A DNA stretch of 5,777 bases, from positions 1-5,777 of the forward strand of contig JAGGUS010000214.1 in NCBI GenBank assembly GCA_021158375.1, written 5' to 3'. Shown here piece by piece: positions 1-5,777 of this stretch. Numbering within the stretch: position 1 is the first letter of the stretch; each line of letters starts with the position of its first letter. The DNA comes from Thermoprotei archaeon (GTDB lineage Archaea > Thermoproteota > Thermoprotei > QMSL01 > B3-G16). Below the pieces are notes generated by a model. The model had not been told where the DNA came from. It saw only the letters and a list, made by a program, of their open reading frames with translations, and searched no databases. The translations under genes and the position numbers were made by a program.

Positions 1-19
1 ATACACAGCAGCGTAACAT

Positions 20-34
20 TTAATTATAATAAAG
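20..34 (+). promoter_or_regulatory. Possible archaeal TATA element upstream of leuS
   Basis: The AT-only stretch TTTAATTATAATAAA looks like an archaeal TATA box. Counting about 25 bases from its centre predicts a transcription start near 50-55, just before an ATG at 60 that is preceded by the weak Shine-Dalgarno-like GAGAGGGT. If real, it implies that leuS starts close to 60 and not left of the window. AT-rich DNA produces such matches by chance, and no other evidence is available. Confidence 0.35.
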
Positions 35-60
35 TAAGTCTCCCTAGAGAGGGTACTTCA

Positions 61-3009
61 TGGGGGATCATATTCTATATTATAGATAGTGCTGAAGAAT
101 TCCTGAAAGTACTTCGAGATATAGAAAGGAAATGGCAACAAAAATGGGAAGAAGCACACTTATTTGAAGCAGGGCCTGATCCCAATAAGAAAAAGTTCTT
201 CTTAACCGTTCCTTATCCATATACATCAGGCCCTCTTCATATAGGGCATGGAAGAACGTATACTATAGGGGATTTGATAGCACGATTTATGCGAATGAGG
301 GGATTCAACGTATTGTGGCCTATGGCATTTCATATAACAGGAACACCAATAGCTTCGATCTCTGCAAGGATTTCTCGAGGAGATGAGGAGTGTATAAGGC
401 TGTACGAGAACTACGTAAGGCTCTATATTGAAGATGAGAAAGAGGTAAGGAAGGTAGTAGAATCGTTTGTAGAACCTAAGAACGTTGCTATGTTTTTTGC
501 AAATGCCATAACTAATGATTTTAAGAGCTTGGGATACTCAATAGATTGGAGGAGGAAGTTCACTACTGGAGATCCAGATTATAGTGCATTCATAACATGG
601 CAGTTTATGAAGTTGAAAGAGAAGGGATATATAGTACAAGGAACTCATCCAGTTCTTTATTGTCCTAAGGACAAGAATGCTGTAGGAGAAGATGACATAA
701 GAGGAGGCGATGAGTTTAGAGCAGAGATAGTAGAATTTACGGCAATTAAGTTTAGACTAAAGGGCGAGGACGAAGTCTACTTAGTGGCAGGAACATTAAG
801 GCCTGAAACGATATTTGGAGTAACCAATATATGGGTTAATCCTAGGGCGGAATATGTACTTGTAAACGTAGATGGTGAGAAGTGGATAATCTCAGAGGAA
901 GCTGCAGATAAACTAAGGTATCAAGGCCACGAGGTAAGCATTTTAAGGAGGATTAAGGGGAGCGAACTGATAGGAAAGAAGTGTCTTGAACCCATATCGG
1001 GAAGAGAAATTTTGATATTACCAGCAATCTTTGTAAGCAGTAGTGAGGCAACAGGTGTAGTTTATAGCGTACCAGCACATTCACCACATGATTACGTAGC
1101 ATTACGAGATATAAAGAGGGATCCTGCAAGGTTTGGTATAAGCGCTGAGTATGTATCTAAAATAAAGCCCATTAGTATTATAGATATTGACGGGTATAGC
1201 GAGTGGCCCGCAAGGGATGTAGTTGAAAAAATGGGAATAAGAGATCAGACTGAAAAGGAGAAATTAGAAGAGGCTACTAGGATATTATATAAGGAGGAGT
1301 ATTACAAGGGCATACTTAAGGATAGATGTAAACCATTTAATGGAATGAGAATAGCTGAGGCTAAGGAGAAAGTAAGGGAATGGCTTCTTAATATGAGAAA
1401 GGCTACTTTCTTCTACGAGACAAGCCCACGGCCAATATACTGTAGATGTGGTAGTAGAATAGTAGTTGCAGTCCTCAAAGATCAATGGTTCATAAATTAT
1501 GGGAATCCTGAGTGGAAGAAATTAGCGAGAGAAGCCTTATCTAAGATGGAGATATACCCAGCTAAGTATAGAAAGTTATTTGAAGACACGTTTGATTGGC
1601 TTGCCCTTAGACCATGTGCCAGGAAGAGGGGACTTGGGACACCACTACCATTTGATAAAGGCTGGATAATAGAATCATTAAGCGATTCAACGATATACAT
1701 GGCGTTCTATACTATAGTACATATAATAAGGAGATGTGGCATAAAGCCTGAGCAACTGACTTTGGATGTATTCGACTATGTTTTCTTAGGAAAGGGAGAC
1801 CCTAAGATAATAGCTAAGAGGACAGGAATTCCGGTAGATACATTAAAAGAGATGAGAAAGGAGTTCACGTATTGGTATCCTGTAGATCAAAGGCACACTG
1901 CCGTGGGTCACATTACAAATCACTTAAGCTTCTTTATATTCCATCATGTAGCAATATTTCCTAAAGAGCTATGGCCTAAGAAGATAACGCTAAATGAGTA
2001 TGTAATAAGGGAAGGAGCTAAGATGAGCAAAAGCAAGGGCAATGTCTTACCATTAGTAGAAATACCTAGGAAGTATAGCGCTGATCTCTTCAGGTTATAC
2101 ATAGTATATGCAGCGGATCTACCGAGCGTAGTTGACTGGAGAGAAGCTCAAGTAAAAAGCGTTTTGAGAAGGTTAATGGACTTCTGGAATCTTGCAATTA
2201 ATATATGTGAACATGAAACTACAGAGCTAAAGGAAATGAGTATACCTACAAGATGGCTCCTATCAAGGATAAATCGTACTATATCTTTATGTACTACGTA
2301 CATGGAGAAATATAAGTTAAGGGATTACGTCCAAGAAGCTTTCTTCAATATGCTTAACAACATAGAGCTTTACTTAAGGATGATAGGAGACAGACCCGAA
2401 TACGAGAAAGAGAAATGGTGGGCCTTAAGGTATTGCTTAGAGAGATTAACCAAGTTATTATCACCAGTGATACCTCATATATCCGAAGAGATATGGGAGC
2501 TCTTAGGGCACAAGGGATTTGTATCTGTGGAGAAGTGGCCTACTCCTGAAGAAGAGTACATAGACATTGAGCTTGAAGAAATAATTGGAATAGTAAATAA
2601 TACAATAGAAGACATAAAGAATATACTTGATACGATGAAGGAAGCTAAGCCTTCAAAAGCCTACATATATGTCGGTGCTACCCCTTGGAAGTATAAACTA
2701 AGCGAAATGGTTTACGAACTAAGAGGGGCGAGAATAGATGAAATAATAAGGAGTGTAATGAAGGATCCAGAAATAAGAAAGCATGGTAAGGAGGCTGTAG
2801 ATTTGATAAAAGCCATGTTCAAAGGTAAGGTACCGATAGTAAAGATAAGTAGGGAGAGAGAGATCGCAGTATTCAAAGAACTTAAGGAATATATAGCACA
2901 TGAAGTAGGCTTAGATATAGAGATAGAAGATGCTATGCACCCAAGATACGATCCTATGGGAAGAGCTAAGAGTACACAACCAGGAAGACCTGGAATATAT
3001 ATTGAATGA
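61..3009 (+). CDS. leuS: Leucyl-tRNA synthetase (archaeal/eukaryotic type); N-terminal start unresolved
   Basis: This cytoplasmic class I synthetase charges tRNA-Leu with leucine using ATP. With codon 61 counted as residue 1, the HIGH motif is at 60-63 (bases 238-249). The CP1 editing domain shows TLRPET at 245-250 and a conserved Asp at 344 in AHSPHD. A Cys-rich CRCG element follows at 461-464, then the RPCARKRGLGTPLP stretch near 520. The KMSKS loop is at 654-658 (2020-2034), followed by a helical anticodon-binding domain and an archaeal C-terminal extension. About 970-980 residues fits archaeal LeuRS. Family-like sequence (LRDIERKW, then KWEEAHLFEAGPDP) is visible from about base 109, so a start at the ATG at 274 would delete the HIGH motif and cannot be right. 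No ATG, GTG or TTG occurs in frame between 1 and 273. The start given here is the codon after the candidate ATG at 60, which lies one base out of frame. A non-canonical start (ATT 79, ATA 82, CTG 103) or a start left of the window is also possible. The product is certain, the 5' end is not. Confidence 0.95.
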   Translation, partial: WGIIFYIIDSAEEFLKVLRDIERKWQQKWEEAHLFEAGPDPNKKKFFLTVPYPYTSGPLHIGHGRTYTIGDLIARFMRMRGFNVLWPMAFHITGTPIASISARISRGDEECIRLYENYVRLYIEDEKEVRKVVESFVEPKNVAMFFANAITNDFKSLGYSIDWRRKFTTGDPDYSAFITWQFMKLKEKGYIVQGTHPVLYCPKDKNAVGEDDIRGGDEFRAEIVEFTAIKFRLKGEDEVYLVAGTLRPETIFGVTNIWVNPRAEYVLVNVDGEKWIISEEAADKLRYQGHEVSILRRIKGSELIGKKCLEPISGREILILPAIFVSSSEATGVVYSVPAHSPHDYVALRDIKRDPARFGISAEYVSKIKPISIIDIDGYSEWPARDVVEKMGIRDQTEKEKLEEATRILYKEEYYKGILKDRCKPFNGMRIAEAKEKVREWLLNMRKATFFYETSPRPIYCRCGSRIVVAVLKDQWFINYGNPEWKKLAREALSKMEIYPAKYRKLFEDTFDWLALRPCARKRGLGTPLPFDKGWIIESLSDSTIYMAFYTIVHIIRRCGIKPEQLTLDVFDYVFLGKGDPKIIAKRTGIPVDTLKEMRKEFTYWYPVDQRHTAVGHITNHLSFFIFHHVAIFPKELWPKKITLNEYVIREGAKMSKSKGNVLPLVEIPRKYSADLFRLYIVYAADLPSVVDWREAQVKSVLRRLMDFWNLAINICEHETTELKEMSIPTRWLLSRINRTISLCTTYMEKYKLRDYVQEAFFNMLNNIELYLRMIGDRPEYEKEKWWALRYCLERLTKLLSPVIPHISEEIWELLGHKGFVSVEKWPTPEEEYIDIELEEIIGIVNNTIEDIKNILDTMKEAKPSKAYIYVGATPWKYKLSEMVYELRGARIDEIIRSVMKDPEIRKHGKEAVDLIKAMFKGKVPIVKISREREIAVFKELKEYIAHEVGLDIEIEDAMHPRYDPMGRAKSTQPGRPGIYIE

Positions 3010-3018
3010 TTACCATTA

Positions 3019-3078
3019 CGGTTGATGATGAGAGTCATGCCAAGGGATTGATGACCCATCCTGGGGTAGCTGAAACCG
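3019..3078 (+). ncRNA. Candidate box C/D guide sRNA
   Basis: The gap after leuS contains the parts of an archaeal box C/D 2'-O-methylation guide RNA in the right order. A closing stem CGGTT (3019-3023) pairs perfectly with AACCG (3074-3078). Box C is ATGATGA at 3025-3031 (an overlapping TGATGA at 3023-3028 is an alternative), C' is TGATGA at 3049-3054, and box D is CTGA at 3070-3073, directly next to the stem. The weak point is D': the expected place, 3044-3047, reads GGGA and not CTGA. The length of 60 nt is typical. Candidate guides are 3032-3043 and 3055-3069. I could not assign a target from memory. A TATA-like AATATATATTG at 2994-3004, inside the leuS 3' end, could drive it, and a T-rich TTTATTT at 3093-3099 could end it. 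It was recognised by motif only, so chance occurrence is possible. Confidence 0.5.
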
Positions 3079-3130
3079 AGAACATAATGAACTTTATTTA
3101 ACTCGCATCAATATCATGTAAAGGCGACAA

Positions 3131-3141
3131 CAATTTAAATT
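3131..3141 (+). promoter_or_regulatory. TATA-like promoter element of the TIP49 gene
   Basis: AATTTAAAT lies in a purine/AT context about 40 bases before the ATG at 3177. A start of transcription about 25 bases downstream falls near 3160-3163. This leaves a leader of roughly 15 bases that contains the Shine-Dalgarno sequence. It implies that the ATPase gene has its own promoter and is not simply co-transcribed with leuS. Confidence 0.45.
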
Positions 3142-3165
3142 ACTTCAGATCCCTGTCTATTATAT

Positions 3166-3171
3166 GGTGAT
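3166..3171 (+). promoter_or_regulatory. Ribosome binding site deciding the TIP49 start
   Basis: GGTGAT matches the complement of the archaeal 16S rRNA 3' end and ends five bases before the ATG at 3177. An in-frame TGA at 3168-3170 rules out any longer reading frame. The ATG at 3164 and ATG at 3170 are in another frame. Together these fix the start at 3177. Confidence 0.55.
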
Positions 3172-3176
3172 GATCG

Positions 3177-4535
3177 ATGAGCCATATAAGCGAGGTCGTT
3201 CCTACACGTAGATTTGAGAGAATAAGCGCTCATAGTCATATTAGAGGGCTCGGTCTTAAAGATGGAAAAGCCCTGCCTGTAGCGGATGGTATGGTTGGTC
3301 AGATAGAGGCTAGGGAAGCCGCTGGGATAGTTGTTAGAATGATTAAAGAAGGAAAAATGGCAGGAAGGGGCATACTTTTGGTAGGTCCCCCAGGAACCGG
3401 AAAGACTGCAATTGCAATAGCAATAGCTAGAGAGCTAGGGAGGGATACCCCATTTGTTGCGCTCTCCGCTGCTGAAATATACTCAGCAGAAATAAAGAAG
3501 ACTGAAGTGCTAATGCAGGCTATGAGGAAGGCAATAGGTGTTAGAATAAGAGAAGTCAGGAAGGTATATGAAGGCATGGTAACAGATATGAACATAGACT
3601 TCACGAAGCACCCCTACAATCCTTATCAGCAAATACCTAGAAGCGTAAGGATAACACTAAAAACTAAAAGTGAAGAGAAGACATTAAGAGCAGATGCTAC
3701 AGTAGCTTATCAGTTGATATCTCAAGGGGTAGAGATAGGCGATGTTATATGGATTGATGCTGAGACAGGTAGAGTAACGAAGGTAGGTAAATGCGAAGAG
3801 GCGCCTACAATAGGAACATATGACATAACCTCTGAGGAAAAGGTGCCTATGCCCCGAGGGCCTATACTTAAAGAGAAGGAATTCGTACATACAGTCACGC
3901 TACATAACTTGGATGAAATGCAGACAAGAGCAGGACAAGGCCTCCTCTCATTACTCTTTGGGGGAGGTACGAGAGAAATATCTAGCGAAGTTAGACAAAG
4001 GGTTGACGAAACGGTAAGGGAGTGGGTAGATGAGGGAAGAGCTGAGATCATACCAGGAGTGCTCTTCATAGATGATGTACATATGCTAGATATAGAGGCT
4101 TTCAGCTTCCTATCGAGAGCTATGGAAAGCGAACTCGCACCTATAATAATACTTGCTACAAACAGAGGAATAACCACCATACGTGGAACGGATATAAAGT
4201 CGCCTCATGGAATACCTCTTGATCTACTTGATCGGCTCCTGATAATAAGAACCCGCCCGTATACTGAAGATGAAATTAAAGAGATATTGAAGATCAGAGC
4301 GAAAGAGGAGAAAGTAGAACTGGAAGACGAAGCATTAGAGTACCTAACTAAAATAGGAGCGCAATTCTCATTAAGATACGCAGTGCAATTATTAACGCCA
4401 GCAAAAGAAGTTGCCATGTTGGAGGGTAGGAAGAGAGTCTCAGTAAAGGACGTAGAGAGAGTACGTAGTCTATTTGTCGATATCACACAGTCTGTTGAGT
4501 ACATAAAGCAGTATGAAGAAAAGTTTTTAAAATAA
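3177..4535 (+). CDS. tip49: TIP49/RuvB-like AAA+ ATPase (archaeal RUVBL homologue)
   Basis: This 452-residue AAA+ protein resembles eukaryotic RUVBL1/RUVBL2 along its whole length. It opens with the family signature RISAHSHIRGLGL (15-27), followed by Walker A GPPGTGKT at 70-77 and the EIKKTEVLM stretch at 105-113. An inserted OB-fold-like domain II spans roughly 125-240. Walker B is LFIDDVHMLD around 296-305, sensor 1 ATNRG at 327-331, a probable arginine finger is R353 in LLDR, and sensor 2 is LRYAVQLL near 399-406. Length and domain order match the family, so it is intact. The RUVBL proteins form hexameric rings that assemble or remodel complexes (INO80, SWR1, R2TP in eukaryotes); the role of the archaeal version is poorly defined. 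The second Walker B acidic residue is Asp300, where eukaryotic proteins have Glu (DEVH). It is separated from leuS by 167 bases with its own promoter signals and converges with the downstream protease gene, with 24 bases between the stops. Confidence 0.95.
   Translation: MSHISEVVPTRRFERISAHSHIRGLGLKDGKALPVADGMVGQIEAREAAGIVVRMIKEGKMAGRGILLVGPPGTGKTAIAIAIARELGRDTPFVALSAAEIYSAEIKKTEVLMQAMRKAIGVRIREVRKVYEGMVTDMNIDFTKHPYNPYQQIPRSVRITLKTKSEEKTLRADATVAYQLISQGVEIGDVIWIDAETGRVTKVGKCEEAPTIGTYDITSEEKVPMPRGPILKEKEFVHTVTLHNLDEMQTRAGQGLLSLLFGGGTREISSEVRQRVDETVREWVDEGRAEIIPGVLFIDDVHMLDIEAFSFLSRAMESELAPIIILATNRGITTIRGTDIKSPHGIPLDLLDRLLIIRTRPYTEDEIKEILKIRAKEEKVELEDEALEYLTKIGAQFSLRYAVQLLTPAKEVAMLEGRKRVSVKDVERVRSLFVDITQSVEYIKQYEEKFLK
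4511..4535 (-). terminator. T-rich termination region for the minus-strand protease gene
   Basis: Read on the minus strand, the sequence just past the protease stop enters the end of the TIP49 gene. There it shows TTATTTTAAAAACTTTT, which contains two short T runs. Archaeal termination often needs only T-rich tracts without a hairpin. This would make the ends of the two convergent transcripts overlap by a few tens of bases. The evidence is composition only. Confidence 0.3.
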
Positions 4536-4540
4536 TATGC

Positions 4541-4550
4541 GTTCCTTTTT
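4541..4550 (+). terminator. T-rich terminator after the TIP49 gene
   Basis: GTTCCTTTTT begins six bases after the TAA stop and is followed by AAGCTTCCTT. A pyrimidine/T run at this position is typical of archaeal intrinsic termination. No stable hairpin precedes it. It fills most of the 24-base gap between the convergent stops. Confidence 0.4.
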
Positions 4551-4559
4551 AAGCTTCCT

Positions 4560-5693
4560 TCATCTAAACGTAAATACTATGTTTAAGACAAGAAGGGCTA
4601 TCGATATAGACATTATACTCGCCTTAAGGTATTTTAGGAGATCCTTTTTACTTATAACGTTATCTAAAATAGTGAAAAGAAATCTTGCACCATCGAATGG
4701 ATAGATAGGCAACATATTAAATACGGCAACACTTAGGGATATTACATGGCCAGTCAATAAGAAGTTCCAAACTTCGAATGAATATCTTACGTTCATTTTT
4801 AAACGTGGCTTCACAAAGTTTACTATGTTAATGCCTAATAATGCTCTATTTTTATTGTGAATATCTGCCTTAAGCCTTAGTAATGAACTCTTCAAGCAGC
4901 CCTTTGGATCTATATAAGTAACATTAACTATTTCTCCAGGTCTTGCTTTACGCATGAAATTTACTAAATCTGTTACACAAAATATACGCGTATTGTTCAA
5001 TCCAACTATGACTGAATAATTAGGGATTACGTTATGTGCAGGATAACCAGGCACTGTACTCACAATTAGCACACCACTTGGTGTTGACTGAAAGAAAGAT
5101 GAGAGCAGCAGGAGAAATATTAATGCTGTAAATAGGTTAACAAGAGATCCGGCCGCAAAGATCCTTAACTTAGTCCTGACTCTTGACCTCCTTAAGATAT
5201 CCTCATCGGGTTCGACGAAGGCACCTATTAGACAGAAAACTATCATTACACCTACAGATTTTATAGGTACTTTACCGATGATGGAGGCTACTCCATGCGC
5301 TATCTCATGAGTAAAGGCAACTATTATCAATATAGGAATTATATATTTCGCAAAGTATCTTAGATCAATAGTTATTCCAGGAATTATAGGGTAGACTGGA
5401 GATGCACGCGCAGGATGAATAAAGAACGCGATTAAATTCTGCCCAAGCCAATAAATGCTAAATATTAGCTGACCAAGGCCCATAGCTATGCCTATATCAA
5501 GGAGTACGCGCCATAGAAGAGGCCATCGCTTGCTCATATCGACTATAATATCATTTAGCTTAGTGGTCTTGAAAATAGCATAGAAAGGCCCAATGTATAT
5601 CCCCTTCTCCATGAGCTTACGGTTATTCCTAAGGAGGAGGAATGCTAATAGCCAAAGCATAGCAAGTATATATAACCATGTGAATGCGTTCAT
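4560..5693 (-). CDS. Site-2 protease family (M50) membrane metalloprotease with PDZ-like loop
   Basis: This 377-residue integral membrane protein belongs to the M50 family of zinc proteases that cut substrates within the membrane. The zinc motif HEIAH is at 129-133 inside a hydrophobic helix, and the third ligand motif is LPIYPFDG at 328-335, with Asp334 and the preceding Asn326. Between them lie GAFVEPDED (157-165) and AAGSLVNLFTA (180-190), which recur in archaeal members. Probable membrane segments are 5-22, 63-92, 115-137, 143-161, 178-200, 308-330 and 357-375. Residues about 201-298 form a soluble PDZ-like segment with Cys239, Cys266 and three N-X-S/T sequons, which suggests it faces outward. 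The ATG at 5693 is supported by an in-frame TAG shortly upstream and by a TATA element at a distance that gives a leaderless message. Known homologues release membrane-bound regulators or process membrane proteins. The substrate here is unknown, and no neighbouring gene suggests one. Confidence 0.9.
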   Translation of the reverse strand: MNAFTWLYILAMLWLLAFLLLRNNRKLMEKGIYIGPFYAIFKTTKLNDIIVDMSKRWPLLWRVLLDIGIAMGLGQLIFSIYWLGQNLIAFFIHPARASPVYPIIPGITIDLRYFAKYIIPILIIVAFTHEIAHGVASIIGKVPIKSVGVMIVFCLIGAFVEPDEDILRRSRVRTKLRIFAAGSLVNLFTALIFLLLLSSFFQSTPSGVLIVSTVPGYPAHNVIPNYSVIVGLNNTRIFCVTDLVNFMRKARPGEIVNVTYIDPKGCLKSSLLRLKADIHNKNRALLGINIVNFVKPRLKMNVRYSFEVWNFLLTGHVISLSVAVFNMLPIYPFDGARFLFTILDNVISKKDLLKYLKASIMSISIALLVLNIVFTFR

Positions 5694-5713
5694 CTTATGA
5701 TACTACGACATCC

Positions 5714-5727
5714 TAATTTATTTAAGT
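5714..5727 (-). promoter_or_regulatory. TATA element of the protease gene, possibly shared with a divergent gene
   Basis: On the minus strand the sequence reads CTTAAATAAATT, centred about 28 bases before the protease ATG at 5693. That is the usual TATA-to-start distance, so the transcript would begin at or next to the start codon (leaderless). Read on the plus strand it is AATTTATTTAAG, about 37 bases before an ATG at 5757, so it could in principle serve both directions. Confidence 0.5.
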
Positions 5728-5756
5728 ATTCGTAGGAATCTAAAAAGGGAACATAT

Positions 5757-5777
5757 ATGGCGGCAAGCAGTCACTAT
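5757..5777 (+). CDS. Possible start of a divergent gene, cut by the window edge
   Basis: An ATG at 5757 opens seven codons (MAASSHY) that run to the last base of the window without a stop. A purine-rich AAAAAGGGA ends seven bases before it and could act as a ribosome binding site, and a TATA-like element lies at a suitable distance. Seven codons are far too few to name a product or to prove coding. It is included because it would explain the bidirectional promoter. Confidence 0.3.

Noticed and set aside
60..89. Nine-codon ORF (MGDHILYYR) as a regulatory leader peptide for leuS
   Set aside because: It holds a single leucine codon and no attenuator-like structure. The out-of-frame leuS start at the G5 run explains this ATG better.
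274..276. ATG as the start of leucyl-tRNA synthetase
   Set aside because: It lies downstream of the HIGH ATP-binding motif at 238-249 and of clearly conserved LeuRS sequence from about base 109, so the protein would lack its catalytic signature.
3036..3043. D' guide of the candidate sRNA read as directing Cm34 in the CAU anticodon of tRNA-Met
   Set aside because: The fifth target base is indeed the C of a CAU, but the base before it would have to be G where tRNAs have an invariant U33, so the match fails.
2712..3059. 115-residue minus-strand open frame across the leuS end
   Set aside because: It lies almost entirely antisense to the conserved C-terminal part of LeuRS, resembles no known protein and has no start signals. 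It is a reading-frame shadow.
3055..3073. Similarity of the D guide region to 23S rRNA (CATCCTGGGG near the peptidyl transferase loop)
   Set aside because: The resemblance is in the same sense, not complementary, so it cannot be a guide pairing to that site. It spans only about ten bases and is recalled from memory.
3404..3430. Short tandem repeat of GCAATT/GCAATA units
   Set aside because: It is explained by the alternating Ala-Ile codons just after Walker A in the TIP49 protein.
3722..4180. 152-residue minus-strand open frame inside the TIP49 gene
   Set aside because: It is a serine-rich translation antisense to strongly conserved AAA+ sequence, as expected from a shadow frame.

Overview
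The window looks like ordinary chromosomal DNA from a thermophilic archaeon, most likely a member of the Thermoproteota (Crenarchaeota). Three observations support this: a long archaeal/eukaryotic-type leucyl-tRNA synthetase, an archaeal homologue of eukaryotic RUVBL1/RUVBL2 (TIP49), and a polytopic site-2 protease of archaeal type. Codon use is rich in AGG/AGA and ATA, the DNA is AT-rich (roughly 40% GC by eye), and archaeal TATA-like elements precede the genes. The genus cannot be fixed from the sequence alone.

Layout, left to right. Positions 1-60 hold a possible promoter. The LeuRS gene (+) ends at 3009. Its reading frame is open leftward through the window edge, but no ATG, GTG or TTG lies in frame before position 274. 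Position 274 is downstream of the catalytic HIGH motif (238-249), so the real start is upstream. The best-looking start is an ATG at 60 that sits one base out of frame at a run of five G. The 167-base gap after LeuRS carries a candidate 60-nt box C/D guide RNA (3019-3078) with a closing stem, then a TATA element and a good ribosome binding site for the TIP49-like AAA+ ATPase gene (+, 3177-4535). A convergent minus-strand gene (4560-5693) encodes an M50 metalloprotease with a PDZ-like loop. It appears to be transcribed without a leader from an AT-rich element that may also serve a divergent plus-strand gene beginning at 5757, cut by the window edge.

The three complete or nearly complete genes do not form one pathway. 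LeuRS serves translation, the TIP49 protein is a hexameric ATPase probably used in assembling or remodelling complexes, and the protease cuts within membranes. The one suggestive link is a probable box C/D RNA directly upstream of a RUVBL homologue, because RUVBL1/2 act in box C/D snoRNP assembly in eukaryotes. This is a conjecture. I saw no mobile element, CRISPR array or clearly new multi-gene system.
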